Assembly: GCA_039090855.1 (NCBI GenBank)
Contig: CM077034.1
Location: 225,139,331-225,203,330 of the forward strand
Reading direction: 5' to 3'
Source of the DNA: Macrothele yani
Lineage: Eukaryota; Arthropoda; Arachnida; Araneae; Macrothelidae
Length of the DNA: 64,000 bases
Positions 52,400-63,880 of this stretch are shown here, in pieces. The notes under the pieces are model-generated. The model made no database searches. It worked only from the letters and a program-made list of their open reading frames with translations, and was not told the DNA's origin. The position numbers and the translations under genes are program-made. Within the stretch, counting starts at the first letter, position 1, and each line of letters opens with the position of its first letter.

Positions 52400-53693
52400 C
52401 AATGCAATGTTATAATTTTCGTGCTAGTCCAATCTGGAGTTTCTGATACAATGTTGTATTAATGAAGTTTTTTCATCTCTTCTTGTCCAATTTGTAATAT
52501 GTTCATTTAATCTAGTCAAAAATCATCTACGTGTACTTCCGATATATACTTTGTCTTTTTGGTTATTATCTTTAACTGTTAGAATGACATAAACACCAGA
52601 TTTATTTAGAACTGACCTATTAGTAGTAGTAGAAGTATACCTCCATTATCAATGACTGTTTTTGCAATGTTAATATTGTGGTTGTAACATTCTTTTTTAA
52701 AATAGTACTAATAGGAGGTAATTATGGAAATTTTCCATAATATTACTTTTTTCTTTTTCAATATTATTTTCGGAACGATGCATACTGGCTGTAATGTTAT
52801 TATACAAAGATTTGATTATTTTTTTATTATATTCAAACTCTTCAGCAGTCTTTTCAATCCATTTGAGCTCTTTGATCTCTGATATTTTATTGGATGAGTG
52901 TGTAATGGCTCTTTTGATAAAAAATCGGTACTCTGCAGTCTTGTATTTCCAAGGGTGTGTAGAATCTTTTGGGATAATTGCCTGTACATATATATGATGG
53001 CTTCTGGTGTAAACTAAATATTCAATATTTCCGTTATCATTGTGTAAAGAGATATCCAAGAAGTTTAGCTGGCCATTAATTTCAATGTCTTTACTAACCT
53101 GTATTGATGGATAATAACTTAAATTTATTAATGAAGTTATCCAGTTCAAAATTGAAGGGCTGCCAAAATAGTAAAATATCTTTGACGTATCAGAGATATA
53201 CATATGGTAAGTATATATTAGAATGATCTAATATTCTGTTTTCAATGTCTTGCAAACCAACTTTGGCCAGTAGCCCTGCAATTGGGGACCCCATTGGGGC
53301 TCCATATTGCTGTTTATAAATTGTCCCATTAAATGTGAAAAAATTGTTATTTGTAATAAACACTTAAGCAGATTTAATACTGTTTCTGACATCTGTAAGA
53401 TTTTTTTCTTCTAATCTGGAGTTAATTAAATCGATAGCGAGATCGGTTTGGGTATTGGGATATAGAGAGATGATATCTAAACTGGCTATTGTGAAATTAG
53501 AGGTTTTAATTGTTTTTAACTTGTTGATAAATTCAGTACCAATATAAAAAATCACAGTGACTTGCCTGCAATTATCAAAAGTAGATGTAATCCACCAGTA
53601 GGAGCCTGTACACCAAATATTTTTGGTAAAATAAAAATGCATAAGACAGACAGACCTATTAGCCCTATTGTTAATAAGAATTGGAGAGATCAC
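52400..53693 (-). pseudogene. Penelope-like RT/GIY-YIG, minus-strand arm
   Basis: From the spacer: MISPILINNRANRSVCLMHF, KTSNFTIASLDIISLYPNTQ and INSRLEEKNLTDVRNSIKSA (finger/palm start), then a MGSPI block near 53285 and the catalytic region, then NGQLNFLDISLHNDNGNIEY and ISEIKELKWIEKTAEEFEYN (thumb-like part). GIY-YIG remnants follow below 52620. Stops and shifts are dispersed. It reads further upstream than the other arm, since the spacer continues this copy. Confidence 0.8.
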
Positions 53694-54890
53694 TATTTAA
53701 CTATCTTAAACTATTTTACAATAGCCATGAAACCAGTATGACTAATGATACTGAAGTTATCAACACGTTAAAAACAATTAAAACCTCTAATTTCACAATG
53801 GCCAGTTTAGATGTCTCTCTGTATCCCAATACTCCAACCGATATTGCTATCGACTTAACTCCAGATTAGAAGAAGAAAATCTTACAGATAATGTCAGAAA
53901 CAGTATTATTGTTTATTACAAATAACAATTTTTATTGTTTATTACAAATAATATTTTTTTCACATTTAATGGGACAATTTATAAACAACAATATGGAGCC
54001 CCAATGGGGTCCCCAATTTCAGGGCTACTCGCTGAAGTTGGTCTTCAAGACATTGAAAACAGAATATTAGATCATTCTAATATGTACTTACCATATGTAT
54101 ATCTCTGATACGTCGAAGATATTTTACTATTTTGGCAGCCCTTCAATTTTGAACTGGATAACTTCATTAATAAATTTAAGTTATTATCCATCAATACAGG
54201 TTAGTAAAGACATTGAAATTAATGGCCAGCTAAACTTCTTGGATATCTCTTTACACAATGATAACAGAAATATTGAATATTTAGTTTACACCAGAAGCCA
54301 TCATATATATGTACAGGCAATTATCCCAAAGGATTCTACACACCCTTGGAAATACAAGACTGCAGAGTACCGATTTTTTTTATCAAAAGAGCCATTACAC
54401 ACTCATCCAATAAAATATCAGAGATCAAAGAGCTCAAATGGATTGAAAAGACTGCTGAAGAGTTTGAATATAATAAAAAATTAATCAAATCTTTGTATAA
54501 TAACATTACAGCCAGTATGCATCGTTTCAAAAATAATATTGAAAAAGAAAAAGTAATATTATGGAAAATTTCCATAATTACCTCCTATTAGTACTATTTT
54601 AAAAAAAGAATGTTACAACCACAATATTAACATTGCAAAAACAGTCATTGATAATGGAGGTATACTTCTACTACTAATAATAGGTCAGTTCTAAATAAAT
54701 CTGGCGTTTATGTCATTCTAACAGTTAAAGATAATAACCAAAAAGACAAAGTATATATCGGAAGTACACGTAGATGATTTTTGACTAGATTAAATGAACA
54801 TATTACAAATTGGACAAGAAGAGATGAAAAAACTTCATTAATACAACATTGTATCAGAAACTCCAGATTGGACTAGCACGAAAATTATAA
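53690..54890 (+). pseudogene. Penelope-like RT/GIY-YIG, plus-strand arm
   Basis: KTSNFTMASLDVSLYPNTPT is followed by IYKQQYGAPMGSPISGLLAE and YVEDILLFWQPFNFELDNF (YVDD has become YVED, with a stop just before), then NGQLNFLDISLHNDNRNIEY and the shared thumb-like part. From 54690 comes NKSGVYVILTVKDNNQKDKV, YIGSTRR, a stop, then FLTRLNEHITNW: a GIY-YIG nuclease with intact GVY and YIG. Inactive. Confidence 0.82.
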
Positions 54891-55797
54891 CATTGCATTA
54901 ACCACATGCCCAGATTCTGACCTCCAAGGCCGTGGTCATTGAGAAAACCTAAAGATACAACTGTAGCGTTAATAGTCCAGTTGAGATTCAGTTTGCATGG
55001 AAGTACCTTACTGAACAGGAGAAAAAACATTTCAAGAAGAAAAACGATAATATAAAACAGCTTACATCAAATAATACTTAAAATACAAGTGCATATTTCT
55101 ATTCCGTAAATGCTACTTGATTATTTTGTTTAACTATAGATGGCGATACCATATACGTGCGCAGTAAAACCCAAACCATGATGCGCAAATATTCTACACG
55201 ACGGGGCTTAACATGCATTCAGGTTGAGCAGCATACCTGAGCGGGTGAGTATGGTAATTACAACAACCGTGCACCTACCGCTGATGATAGATATGAATAT
55301 TAGCAGAACCTAGTTTGGTGCTTCGCAATCGGGGGATTTATTTCGTGCTTCGCAGTCAAAATATTTATTTCCTTCTCAAGATTTAAGTTCGTTTTTTAAA
55401 AAAATTTGGCAAGTTTTTAATTCCTTTTCATGTTTCGTTGTTGTCAAGGATTTATTTGCCTTCATTGTAAAAATTCATCTTGTTCAATTTTATGAGGTGC
55501 AGATTTTACAGTATCATGAATTTTATTTTTGAACTTCACAATTGCAAAAAGCTCACATTCATAGAGTGAGTCGAATACTTACAGCAACGTCTTGTGAGTG
55601 GATTCATTACGGGTATACATATGAAGCCCCGACAGCCACTACCAATATTGTAAGTAGATATAATGTTCATTATTTCTTGATTTTAATTGCCGATACTGTG
55701 CCCCATACGTATCTAACATCATTTAATAATCTCCTGATTGCAGAACTTACATAACGTGTGAAACAGTAATGACTGACATTTAATGTCAATTAAGTAC

Positions 55798-57500
55798 ATT
55801 ACCTTGGCCATCTAAAAATATGTTCATCACAAATTGACGAAATTTGAACAACGATATATGACATAGTTTATCTTAACTATTCTTCGAAAAATATTGTTTG
55901 CAGCATTTTAAATGTTTTTGAGGTAGTTTTCCCAAATTTTAGACTAACTTTGATGCATACTCACTGCTATCAGCCGTTGTAAAATCCACCAAATCACAAA
56001 AATAACACTCAACAGAGTAATTAGTGAAAATAAAAGCAAGTGCAGATTTGAAATTGTGCATGACTTAGAACAACCCCACTGCCATCGTACCTGTAAACTA
56101 AACAGAACACCAGTGTCGCACACTTAGCATAACAACTAAAACCCTACTCCTGGTCCTTTATTACACACCTTATGTGCTGTTAAGAAATTACAAAAAATAT
56201 TTCCATGTTATGAATTTTTGGAATTTCATCAAGAATTTTAGGTATATGTTTTTAAAAAATGGAGGTAGTGAAAAGCACACTAGCCATAAAATTTTAGATG
56301 CCAACACTAAAAGATAGGTAAGATTTAAATAGCACATTTGAACTAAATTCACATTATTAATGAAACAACCATGGTTTTCATTCTGTAAATAATATACATA
56401 AATTTGCATTACACACGAAAATCAAATCACTTCATAATAGCAACATACAGCAGGCAGTTTATGTTAAATTTGAGGTAGACCTGTAAATCAAATTAAGTTA
56501 TGAGTTTTGAAAACTGCCTATTATAGGAATGCCATGTGTTTCATGGTTGGCACTGAAAATTTAAAAAATGTGAAATGGCTGTGTGACCAGGGTACATTAC
56601 AATATTGTAAGAACCCAGTTGAACTAATTTTAGGACTAAAATGTCATGGAATGTACTGCCTAAAGCTAAAGCTGCACAGCATGTCATCAGTTATTTGCTG
56701 CATCATGATGTGGTGCATTTTACATGTATTAAAAAAAAAAAAAGAATTGTAATGCAATTTCTGCATGCTTCATTTATGCAATAACTTTCAAAATGTCAAA
56801 GGATTTTACTTTATTGAAGGTGATCCCTTCTGTTCATTTTTTTTTTTTTTTTTTTTTTGGGGGAGTTACATGTTATGTGTTCATTGAATGCACTATGGTG
56901 TTTGTTATTATATGACAGAGTTTATTTGAACTTCCTTCCAGCACAATTGTTTTGTTTTCTCTTCATCATTACACTTCAGCATGGATGTCCTTTCAACAGT
57001 GATAAATTGATGAGAAGTTTCTCAGTGCACTTCATTTTTAACCAGTGGCGGCTCCTGCTATTGTGCTGCGGGACTGCAGACCCCCTACCCAAAGTAGTTT
57101 TTTTTTTTTTTTTTTTTCATGCCATACTGAGAGAGAGGTTTAGTTTTGCTGAAAGTTTTTCCTGCATAATGCCACTACTGAAGTTTTCTGAACTCAGTTG
57201 GAAGTTTTTCTTGCATAATGCCTGCTGGGAGCGGAATCGTGGCAGACTGCTATAATCGCAGCTCTGCCGTTATTGAAACCTATTCATGTAGAAAACTCGG
57301 CCTATTCCCACATCAGTCCATTTCCTTTGAATAAAACGTCCCTGTGAGGTGCTGGAAAATGCAGCTCTTGCTTGTACAGAAGATTGGAGAGGTCCTTGGA
57401 GTTGCTCGCCAGCAATATAGCCAGAATGCAGTCTTCTCTCGTTGGCTGCGAACGCATTGCTGGAGCTTTACGGCGAGCTTTCTTGATGAATACAATTGTT
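55798..57500. other. Unassigned non-coding DNA
   Basis: AT-rich with T-runs at 56840 and 57097. CAGTGGCGGCTCCTGCTATT at 57043 looks like a hAT terminus, but no partner end was found. No gene supported. Confidence 0.4.
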
Positions 57501-58190
57501 GTGCTTTCGAATAAGAAAGAAAATGGGAAAATAGTCCATGATTTTTATGGGTCTATAAGTCCAAGAATGTGCCTGCAGCACTATGCTGAAGACAGACAGA
57601 GCTTTCTTGACGGTATTGTAATGAGACGTGGCTCCACCACTTTGCTTCCACCAGCAAGAGAGCTTCCTTGCAATGGAAACACGCTACTTCGTCGTCGAGG
57701 AAGAGCTTTAAAGTCGCACCATCTGCTGGAAAAATCATGGCATCAGTTTTCTGGAATTCCTTGGGTGTACTTTTGGTGGACTACTTGGAGCATGGATGCA
57801 CCGTCGACTCTGATTGGTAATGTGCCATGCAGAAAAAAATTGCATGAGAGAATCCGATGAAAACGACCAGGTCTGCTGAGCAGTGGCGTCCTTCTCCTTC
57901 GTGATAACACGAGGCCGCACAGCAGCCACACCTTGCTACACTTGCTCCACAAATTCTGGTGGGTGGTGTGGAAGCACCCAGCCTACAGCTTGGACTTGGC
58001 TCCCAGTGACTTTCATCTCTTTCTTGTCCTGAAACAGCACCTGTCTGGTACTCACTTCACGTGTGATGATGTGAAAACAGCTGCAACAAAATGGCTACAT
58101 CGGCAGGGATTTTTTCGATCCAGGGCGGACAAGCTGGTCGTGCGGTCTGACAAATGTCTGAATCATCGTAGTGATTTCTTCATATCCTTT
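57500..58190 (+). pseudogene. mariner transposase (DD34D type), frameshifted
   Basis: Pieces in several frames: MCLQHYAEDRQSFLDGIV; ETWLHHFASTSKRASLQWKH and KVAPSAGKIMASVFW; GVLLVDYLEHGCTVDSDW; KRPGLLSSGVLLLRDNTRPH; HPAYSLDLAPSDFHLFLVLK and RADKLVVRSDKCLNHRSDFF. These match the mariner order DETW.HH, SAGKVM..VFWD, DNARPH and HPPYSPDLAPSDYHLF. The catalytic aspartates are the D near the start of the first block (lost to a shift, RRGS for GDETW), DN and D of LAPSD. At least four shifts. N-terminal DNA-binding part absent. Confidence 0.85.
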
Positions 58191-58261
58191 GTCACATCGC
58201 ACAAACACTTCTTGGTTGGTGAGTTTTCTTTTCTATTACTCAAACATGTAACCTTTTTTTC

Positions 58262-58377
58262 TGATTGACCCTTATATATATATAAATTATATAAAATAAT
58301 TGTTAATATAAAAATAAATTATATATTATTAATTATGTTATTTATTTTTATGTTTATTTTATAAGTATATATATCAT
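58262..58377. repeat. AT-rich low-complexity tract
   Basis: TATATA and AATTATAT repeats between the mariner relic and the LINE 3' end. Confidence 0.85.
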
Positions 58378-58640
58378 CATTGTCAACCAATATCAATCCA
58401 CTGCTTGATGTAGGTCTCCCCAAGTTTCTTCCACGACGGTCTGTTTTGTGCCAGTCTCCTCCATGTTAGTCCGGCATACTTTTGAATTTCATCCACCCAT
58501 CTCCCATGTGGTCTTCTTCTAGGTCTGTCTTGGCAATATGTCCAGCCCATTGCCATTTCAGGAATTTTACTCTGATCATGATGTCTTCCACTTACTGTTG
58601 TTGTATCAAACTTCTCCATTTACAGCAATCTTGACATACA
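58378..58640 (-). pseudogene. LINE 3' end fragment
   Basis: Minus strand: RPRRRPHGRWVDEIQKYAGL and TWRRLAQNRPSWKKLGETYI, ending QWIDIG next to a (TGAT)-like 3' end. Same family as 42800-43767 but more diverged from the tandem copies at 58977-61200. Confidence 0.8.
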
Positions 58641-58679
58641 ACTCGGGCTTCACCGATATCCATTACATGCCATACACAA

Positions 58680-58960
58680 GATCTTTTATACGTACTTCAT
58701 ACGCATAATCTTTTTCTCATGCAGACACTCCTGTATCTGATCCGCCCATGTCTTCCTTGGCCTTCCTCTGCCTTTCCTTCCTAACACATGGGCTAAAAGG
58801 ATTTTCGTAGTAAGCATCTCATCACTCATTCTTTCAACATGGCCAAACCACTGGTAGTTTGTATTTCTTTTTGAAGCTAACCTCTGAATCTCAGAGAACA
58901 GCTTAGTGATATGTATGTATGTATGTATGTTGAATTTCATAAAAACTTCATACATCTGGG
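58680..58960 (-). pseudogene. Second LINE family, C-terminal fragment
   Basis: Minus strand: ITKLFSEIQRLASKRNTNYQ, WFGHVERMSDEMLTTKILLA and GRGRPRKTWADQIQECL, the typical end (W-GHV-RM ... GRPRKTW-DQI) of endonuclease-RT LINE proteins, distinct from the WAGHTARR family beside it. Confidence 0.75.
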
Positions 58961-59520
58961 ATAGCATACTCTGCAATGATGTCTTCCACTCTTGCCATTT
59001 TTCTGATCCACGAGTTCCTCTTCTTATCTCTCCTGGTTACACCAAGCATGCACCTCTCCATGCTGCTTTGAGTTGTCTGCAGCCTTTGTATGTCTCTTTT
59101 AGTTAAGGTCCACGTCTCTGCACCATACGCAATCACTGGAAGGATGCATTGATCAAATACTTTTCTTTTAAGACATAATGGCATATTGCTCTTGAAAATT
59201 ATGCTGTTTCTTCCAAAAGCTCTCCAGGCAAGTTTTGTACGCCGATTAATTTCTTCATCAATGTGACCCTCACTTGATATCTGCTGTCCAAGATAAACGT
59301 ACGTGTCTGTTATCTCCAGCTTTTCTCCATCAATCGATAAATCTTCATTTCTTGTAAAAGCATTGAACATCACTTTTGTCTTCTGAAAGTTCATTTTTAA
59401 TCCCACTTCTTTACTCTTGTCAGCAAGTTCCTGGATCACATTCTGCAGCTCTGATGGGGTAGTTGCAAAAATGACTACGTCATCAGCAAAACGAATGGGA
59501 GTTAGATAATCTCAATTAAT
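58948..59520 (-). pseudogene. LINE reverse transcriptase fragment, tandem copy 1
   Basis: Minus strand: FADDVVIFATTPSEL just inside the left edge of the RT, then EVGLKMNFQKTKVMFNAFTR and KLAWRAFGRNSIIFK, through TRRDKKRNSWIRKMARVEDI. It is cut before the WAGHTARR tail, which marks the left breakpoint of the array. Confidence 0.82.
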
Positions 59521-61200
59521 CTTTATCCCTTTCTTTTCCCAGATTAGTTATATCATCATCATCGTGAACCATTATCAATCCACTGCTGGACAAAGGTCTC
59601 CCAAAGTTTCCTCCACAACGGTCTGTCTTGTGCCAGTCTCCTCCATGTCACCCCTGCATACTTTCGAATTTCATCCACCCATCTCCCATGTGGTCTTCTT
59701 CTGGGTCTTTTCCTGTCCCTTGGAATCCAATCTAAAATTTCGGCTGTCCATCGATGATCTGTCCTTCTGGCAGTATGTCCAGCCCATTGCCATTTCAGGG
59801 ATTTAACTCTGATCATGATGTCTTCCACTCTTGTCATTTTTCGGATCCACGAGTTCCTCTTCTTATCTCTCCTGGTTACACCAAGCATGCACCTCTCCAT
59901 GCTGCTTTGAGTTGTCTGCAGCCTTTGTATGTCTCTTTTAGTTAAGGTCCACGTCTCTGCACCATATGTAAGCACTGGAAGGATGCATTGATCAAACACT
60001 TTTCTTTTAAGACATAATGGCATATTGCTCTTGAAAATTATGCTGTTTCTTCCAAAAGCTCTCCAGGCAAGTTTTGTACGCCGATTAATTTCTTCATCAA
60101 TGTGACCCTCACTTGATATCTGCTGTCCAAGATAAACGTACGTGTCTGTTATCTCCAGCTTTTCTCCATCAATCGATAAATCTTCATTTCTTGTAAAAGC
60201 ATTGAACATCACTTTTGTCTTCTGAAAGTTCATTTTTAATCCCACTTCTTTACTCTTGTCAGCAAGTTCCTGGATCACATTCTGCAGCTCTGATGGGGTA
60301 GTTGCAAAAATGACTACGTCATCAGCAAAACGAATGGGAGTTAGATAATCTCAATTAATCTTTATCCCTTTCTTTTCCCAGATTAGTTATATCATCATCA
60401 TCGTGAACCATTATCAATCCACTGCTGGACAAAGGTCTCCCAAAGTTTCCTCCACAACGGTCTGTCTTGTGCCAGTCTCCTCCATGTCACCCCTGCATAC
60501 TTTCGAATTTCATCCACCCATCTCCCATGTGGTCTTCTTCTGGGTCTTTTCCTGTCCCTTGGAATCCAATCTAAAATTTCGGCTGTCCATCGATGATCTG
60601 TCCTTCTGGCAGTATGTCCAGCCCATTGCCATTTCAGGGATTTAACTCTGATCATGATGTCTTCCACTCTTGTCATTTTTCGGATCCACGAGTTCCTCTT
60701 CTTATCTCTCCTGGTTACACCAAGCATGCACCTCTCCATGCTGCTTTGAGTTGTCTGCAGCCTTTGTATGTCTCTTTTAGGTAAGGTCCACGTCTCTGCA
60801 CCATACGTAAGCACTGGAAGGATGCATTGATCAAACACTTTTCTTTTAAGACATAATGGCATATTGCTCTTGAAAATTATGTTGTTTCTTCCAAAAGCTC
60901 TCCAGGCAAGTTTTATACGCCGATTAATTTCTTCATCAATGTGACCCTCACTTGATATCTGCTGTCCAAGATAAACGTACGTGCCTGTTATCTCCAGCTT
61001 TTCTCCATCAATCGATAAATCTTCATTTCTTGTAAAAGCATTGTACATCACTTTTGTCTTCTGAAAGTTCATTTTTAATCCCACTTCCTTACTCTTGTCA
61101 GCAACTTCCTGGATCACACTCTGCAGCTCTGATGGGGTAGTTGCAAAAATGACTACGTCGTCAGCAAAACGAAGGTGGGTTAGATAATCTTCATTAATCT
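58977..61200 (-). repeat. Tandem duplication of a LINE 3' end, 839 bp unit, ~2.7 copies
   Basis: Copies are 58977-59526 (lacks the 3' ~270 bp), 59527-60365 and 60366-61200. The linker CCCAGATTAGTTATATCATC occurs at 59538 and 60377, exactly 839 bp apart, and the other landmarks keep that spacing. The copies differ by only a few bases. Confidence 0.93.
59559..60365 (-). pseudogene. LINE reverse transcriptase fragment, tandem copy 2
   Basis: A 239-residue open frame runs from MIQELADKSKEVGLKMNFQK through YGAETWTLTKRDIQRLQTT, SLKWQWAGHTARRTDHRW and TWRRLAQDRPLWRKLWETFV to QWIDNGSR. Upstream the RT catalytic block RFADDVVIFATTPSELQ is present in the same frame, though a stop precedes it. It is the C-terminal third of the protein, undamaged but 5'-truncated. 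Confidence 0.87.
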
Positions 61201-61246
61201 TTATATATATATATGCACTGATGTTCAAAATTAAGAGAATCTGCAC
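60398..61246 (-). pseudogene. LINE reverse transcriptase fragment, tandem copy 3
   Basis: A 282-residue frame: YLTHLRFADDVVIFATTPSE is in frame with the rest of the C-terminal part, ending QWIDNGSR. The first ~20 residues come from the AT repeat and the Tc1 end next door, not from the LINE. Differs from copy 2 at a few residues (MYNAFTR for MFNAFTR, RIKLAWRAFGRNNIIF). Confidence 0.87.
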
Positions 61247-61399
61247 ATTTTGTCAAATTTCTGAAAAACTAATGGACTCATTTTAATGAAATTTGGTATG
61301 GATACACAGTTATATAAGAGAAAAAATTATACCATACAACAGTCATGGTACACACTCATGATCGTCAGTAAGGCTCATCAGCGCAGGAATGTCCAAAAT

Positions 61400-62455
61400 C
61401 CACGTTGCAAGATCAAACATAAAATTACTCTAATATGGGGTATGATCCCCTCTCGCAGCACGACGTCATACTGGAAACGAGGCAGTTGATGAGTCCCTGT
61501 GGCAGTCGGTCCCACTCCTGCAGCAACGCAGTTTTCGGCTCCTGGATGGTTCTCGGAGGTGTGTGTGTGTGTGTGTGTGTGTGTTTTGCAATTGCCCTCA
61601 CAAGAGCATCCCAGACATGTTTGATAGGTCTGGCGATCTGGCTGGCCAATCCATCCGGCAAATATCCTCACTTTCAAGATAATGGTCGACCAGGTGAGCC
61701 CTATGTGGACGAGCGTTGTCGTCCATAAAAAGGAACCGAGGGCCAACTGCGCCCCTGAAAAGTCGAACATAGGGCTGTAAGATCTCATCCCTATACCTCT
61801 CAGCAGTCAGGGGGCCTCTGTCAAACACATGGAGAGGTGTGCGGCCGTCCAACACGATGGCTGCCCAGACCATGACACCTCCGCTGCCATAGCGGTCCCT
61901 TTCTCGGATGTTGGAGGAAAGGTACCGGGTGAAGGTACCTCTCTCTAGATGAAGGTATGTCGAGAATCAATGTCCAGGCTGAATCGCAACTCGTCTGTGA
62001 AGAGAACATTACCCCACTAAAGTCTGGTCCAATTCTGATGTTGTCTGCACCATGCTAAACGCGCTCTCTTGTGTGCTGAAGTGAGCAGGATGCAAACAGC
62101 AGGTCTTCTGGCAAAAAGCCCTCTTTTATGAAGCCTTAGGAAACAGTAACCCTTGAAACTCGGATTCCAGTGGCAGTATGCAGCTCACGCGATAGCTGTG
62201 CAGCTGTAGCAGTCCTGCGGCGCCTCGCTGAAAGTGCCAAATAACGATCTTCATTGGCCGTCGTGGCTTTTGGACAACCTTGCCCCAGGCCTTCTCGATA
62301 TGGATCCGGTGTCCTTAAACTGTTTCCACAAATTTAAGACGACACTGGGCGTTACATTGAGCTCTGTAGCAACCTGCACATGCGATTGCCTTGCCTTCAA
62401 TCTACCGACGATTCTCCACCTCATTCCGTCATCAATACGTTCATGGCAACTCATT
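61400..62455 (-). pseudogene. Tc1-like transposase, frameshifted, with microsatellite
   Basis: Minus strand: MSCHERIDDGMRWRIVGRLK and VATELNVTPSVVLNLWKQFK (helix-turn-helix DNA binding) from 62455; MVWAAIVLDGRTPLHVFDRG, YVRLFRGAVGPRFLFMDDNA with RPHRAHLVDHYLESEDICRM and DWPARSPDLS. After a shift near 61620 it reads IKHVWDALVRAIAK, where the usual NPIEHVWD has become RPIKHVWD, so the third catalytic residue is lost. A (CA)n run then encodes HTHTHTHT, and the C-terminus follows. The middle around 61950-62230 is out of frame. Confidence 0.85.
61559..61584. repeat. (GT)n microsatellite inside the transposase gene
   Basis: About 13 GT units on the plus strand, in the region coding for the end of the Tc1 catalytic domain. 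Confidence 0.95.
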
Positions 62456-62870
62456 TTACTTGATTGCTTATGAAATTGAACCAACTCCTGCGAGAAACAC
62501 AACGAATGTCGCCAAGGAGTACGAGCGAACTAATCGCAGAAAAAGCCACCTGTGTGTTTCATGTCTTCCGCTGTCACAGCTCAGCCCACACGCAGGTATA
62601 CACTTACCTATTCCACACTGCACATTTGCATTCTTATTCGGCGGCATAATTTGTACCTTTGGTTCCGTACTTTTTGTGAAAATCGGCAAAATGTGCATAT
62701 TCTCTTAATTTTGAACACCAGTGTATATTCAATGCTTTTTTTCTTAAAAAATGTTTAGGGGTACTCTCGGTTTGACTCAAGGAAATTACCATTTTGTAGT
62801 TCAAAACGGGGAAAATAAATAGTCAATGGACAAAATTGCCAAGAGCATGAATTACCTCATATTACATAGC

Positions 62871-63880
62871 TCACAGTAACTTCCACATTGTCATGAGGTT
62901 GTGTTCACTAACATCTTCCCTATTCCTCTGCTTGCTTTTGGTTTCCGTCGCCAGATGTCGTCCTTTCAAAAACCGTGAATTTACATACACTGAAGGCTTA
63001 AACGAACTCAAAGGAGGGCAACCTACCAATTTTATGAACATTAAGTTGGCTACAGTGTTTAAATGTAATGAAGCTCTTGTTGGAGTCGGTATTAAATTCA
63101 TCTGAGAGAAGCCACGTTCAGACTTACTTGTTGAAATTGGGATGTTCTTGATTGCATTTAAAAGAGGCATAAGAGATGATGGAATCTTCTTTTCTGAAAT
63201 ATACTCTCAAAAACCCCTTAGGATTTGACTATCGGGAAGTCCAAATTTGTCGCACAAGTTCATTATTTCTGTTTCACCAAAGGTTTAAAGGAGGATTACC
63301 TGGCCAAGTTTCACAATTCAGCCCATTGTGGAATTTCAGCATCTTCTCTTGCTAAAAGTTGGCTCTCCATACGGGTTTTCAGAGTGTCATAGAATTTTAC
63401 CGGATTGATACGATTACCCTGTCTACGTCTTGCGGCTCTTGCCCCAATCTCTAGTAAAACTCCTTTTAAGTCTAAATTATTATTATTTTTTTTTTGCTTT
63501 TAAGGCTTCCAGATAATAAGGTCCCATGTTTGTCTTCCTTTCATCAAACAATTTAAGGTGATTGGTTATTTTTTTTTTTTGTGAGCAGAGTGCAGTGTGA
63601 TATCACGTGATTGCAATTCTGTACTGAATTCTGCTCATTCTTGAGGAACATCACACATCAAGGCAAGATCTAAAATGAAATTGATATTAGTGATTTTTTG
63701 TAGCATTCCTTCATACAAGCTTCACTCAGTTCTGTCTTTATTCTCATCTACTTTAGCACTTTTGAAATGGGCAACCAAAGCCTCAAAATTTTGCCATACA
63801 GCAGAAACACTTCTGAAACTGGAAGAAACCCATCTGCTATCTAAAATAATTGATTTTGGTTAGTAAAATAACCAAAAATA
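62871..63880 (-). pseudogene. hAT-type protein relic, KIAA1586-like C-terminal half
   Basis: Minus strand from ~63870: FEALVAHFKSAKVDENKDR, LDLALMCDVPQE, GVLLEIGARAARRRQGNRIN and PVKFYDTLKTRMESQLLARE, KFGLPDSQILRGF, then MPLLNAIKNIPISTSKSERG and FSQMNLIPTPTRASLHLNTV. The last is the hAT dimerisation region with S-x-x-x-E-R-x-F-S replaced by the ISTSKSERGFSQMN form common in KIAA1586-like proteins; it ends in YVNSRFLKGRHLATETKSKQ. Stops and a T-run at 63482-63497 break it. The N-terminal half would lie to the right, towards the window edge. Confidence 0.8.

Larger units (their letters stand above)
51501..55797. mobile_element. 4.3 kb palindrome made of a Penelope-like element
   Basis: Arms 51501-53545 and 53757-55797 are inverted copies, about 2.04 kb each, with occasional substitutions and small indels; the spacer is 211 bp. 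Each arm carries, reading outward, RT then GIY-YIG coding remnants and a ~900 bp non-coding 3' part. The arms end at GTACTTGATTGACATTAAAT and its complement; beyond them the sequences are unrelated. The 5' (RT) ends face each other. Confidence 0.93.
61217..62720 (-). mobile_element. Tc1-like transposon, fourth family
   Basis: Left end CACTGATGTTCAAAATTAAG and, complemented, right end CACTGGTGTTCAAAATTAAG, then GAGAAT(C/A)TGCACATTTTG. TA follows the right end at 62721; the left side reads TG, probably a mutated TA next to an AT repeat. It abuts the LINE array on its left. Confidence 0.88.

Noticed and set aside
55260..55310. Hammerhead motif in the palindrome (CTGATGATAGATATGAATATTAGCAG, shortened here as CTGATGA...)
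   Set aside because: The core start is present, but there is no proper stem II followed by GAAA.
57043..57933. hAT element starting at CAGTGGCGGCTCC
   Set aside because: No partner terminus or flanking duplication; CAGTGGCGTCC at 57881 is in the same orientation and lies in the mariner relic.
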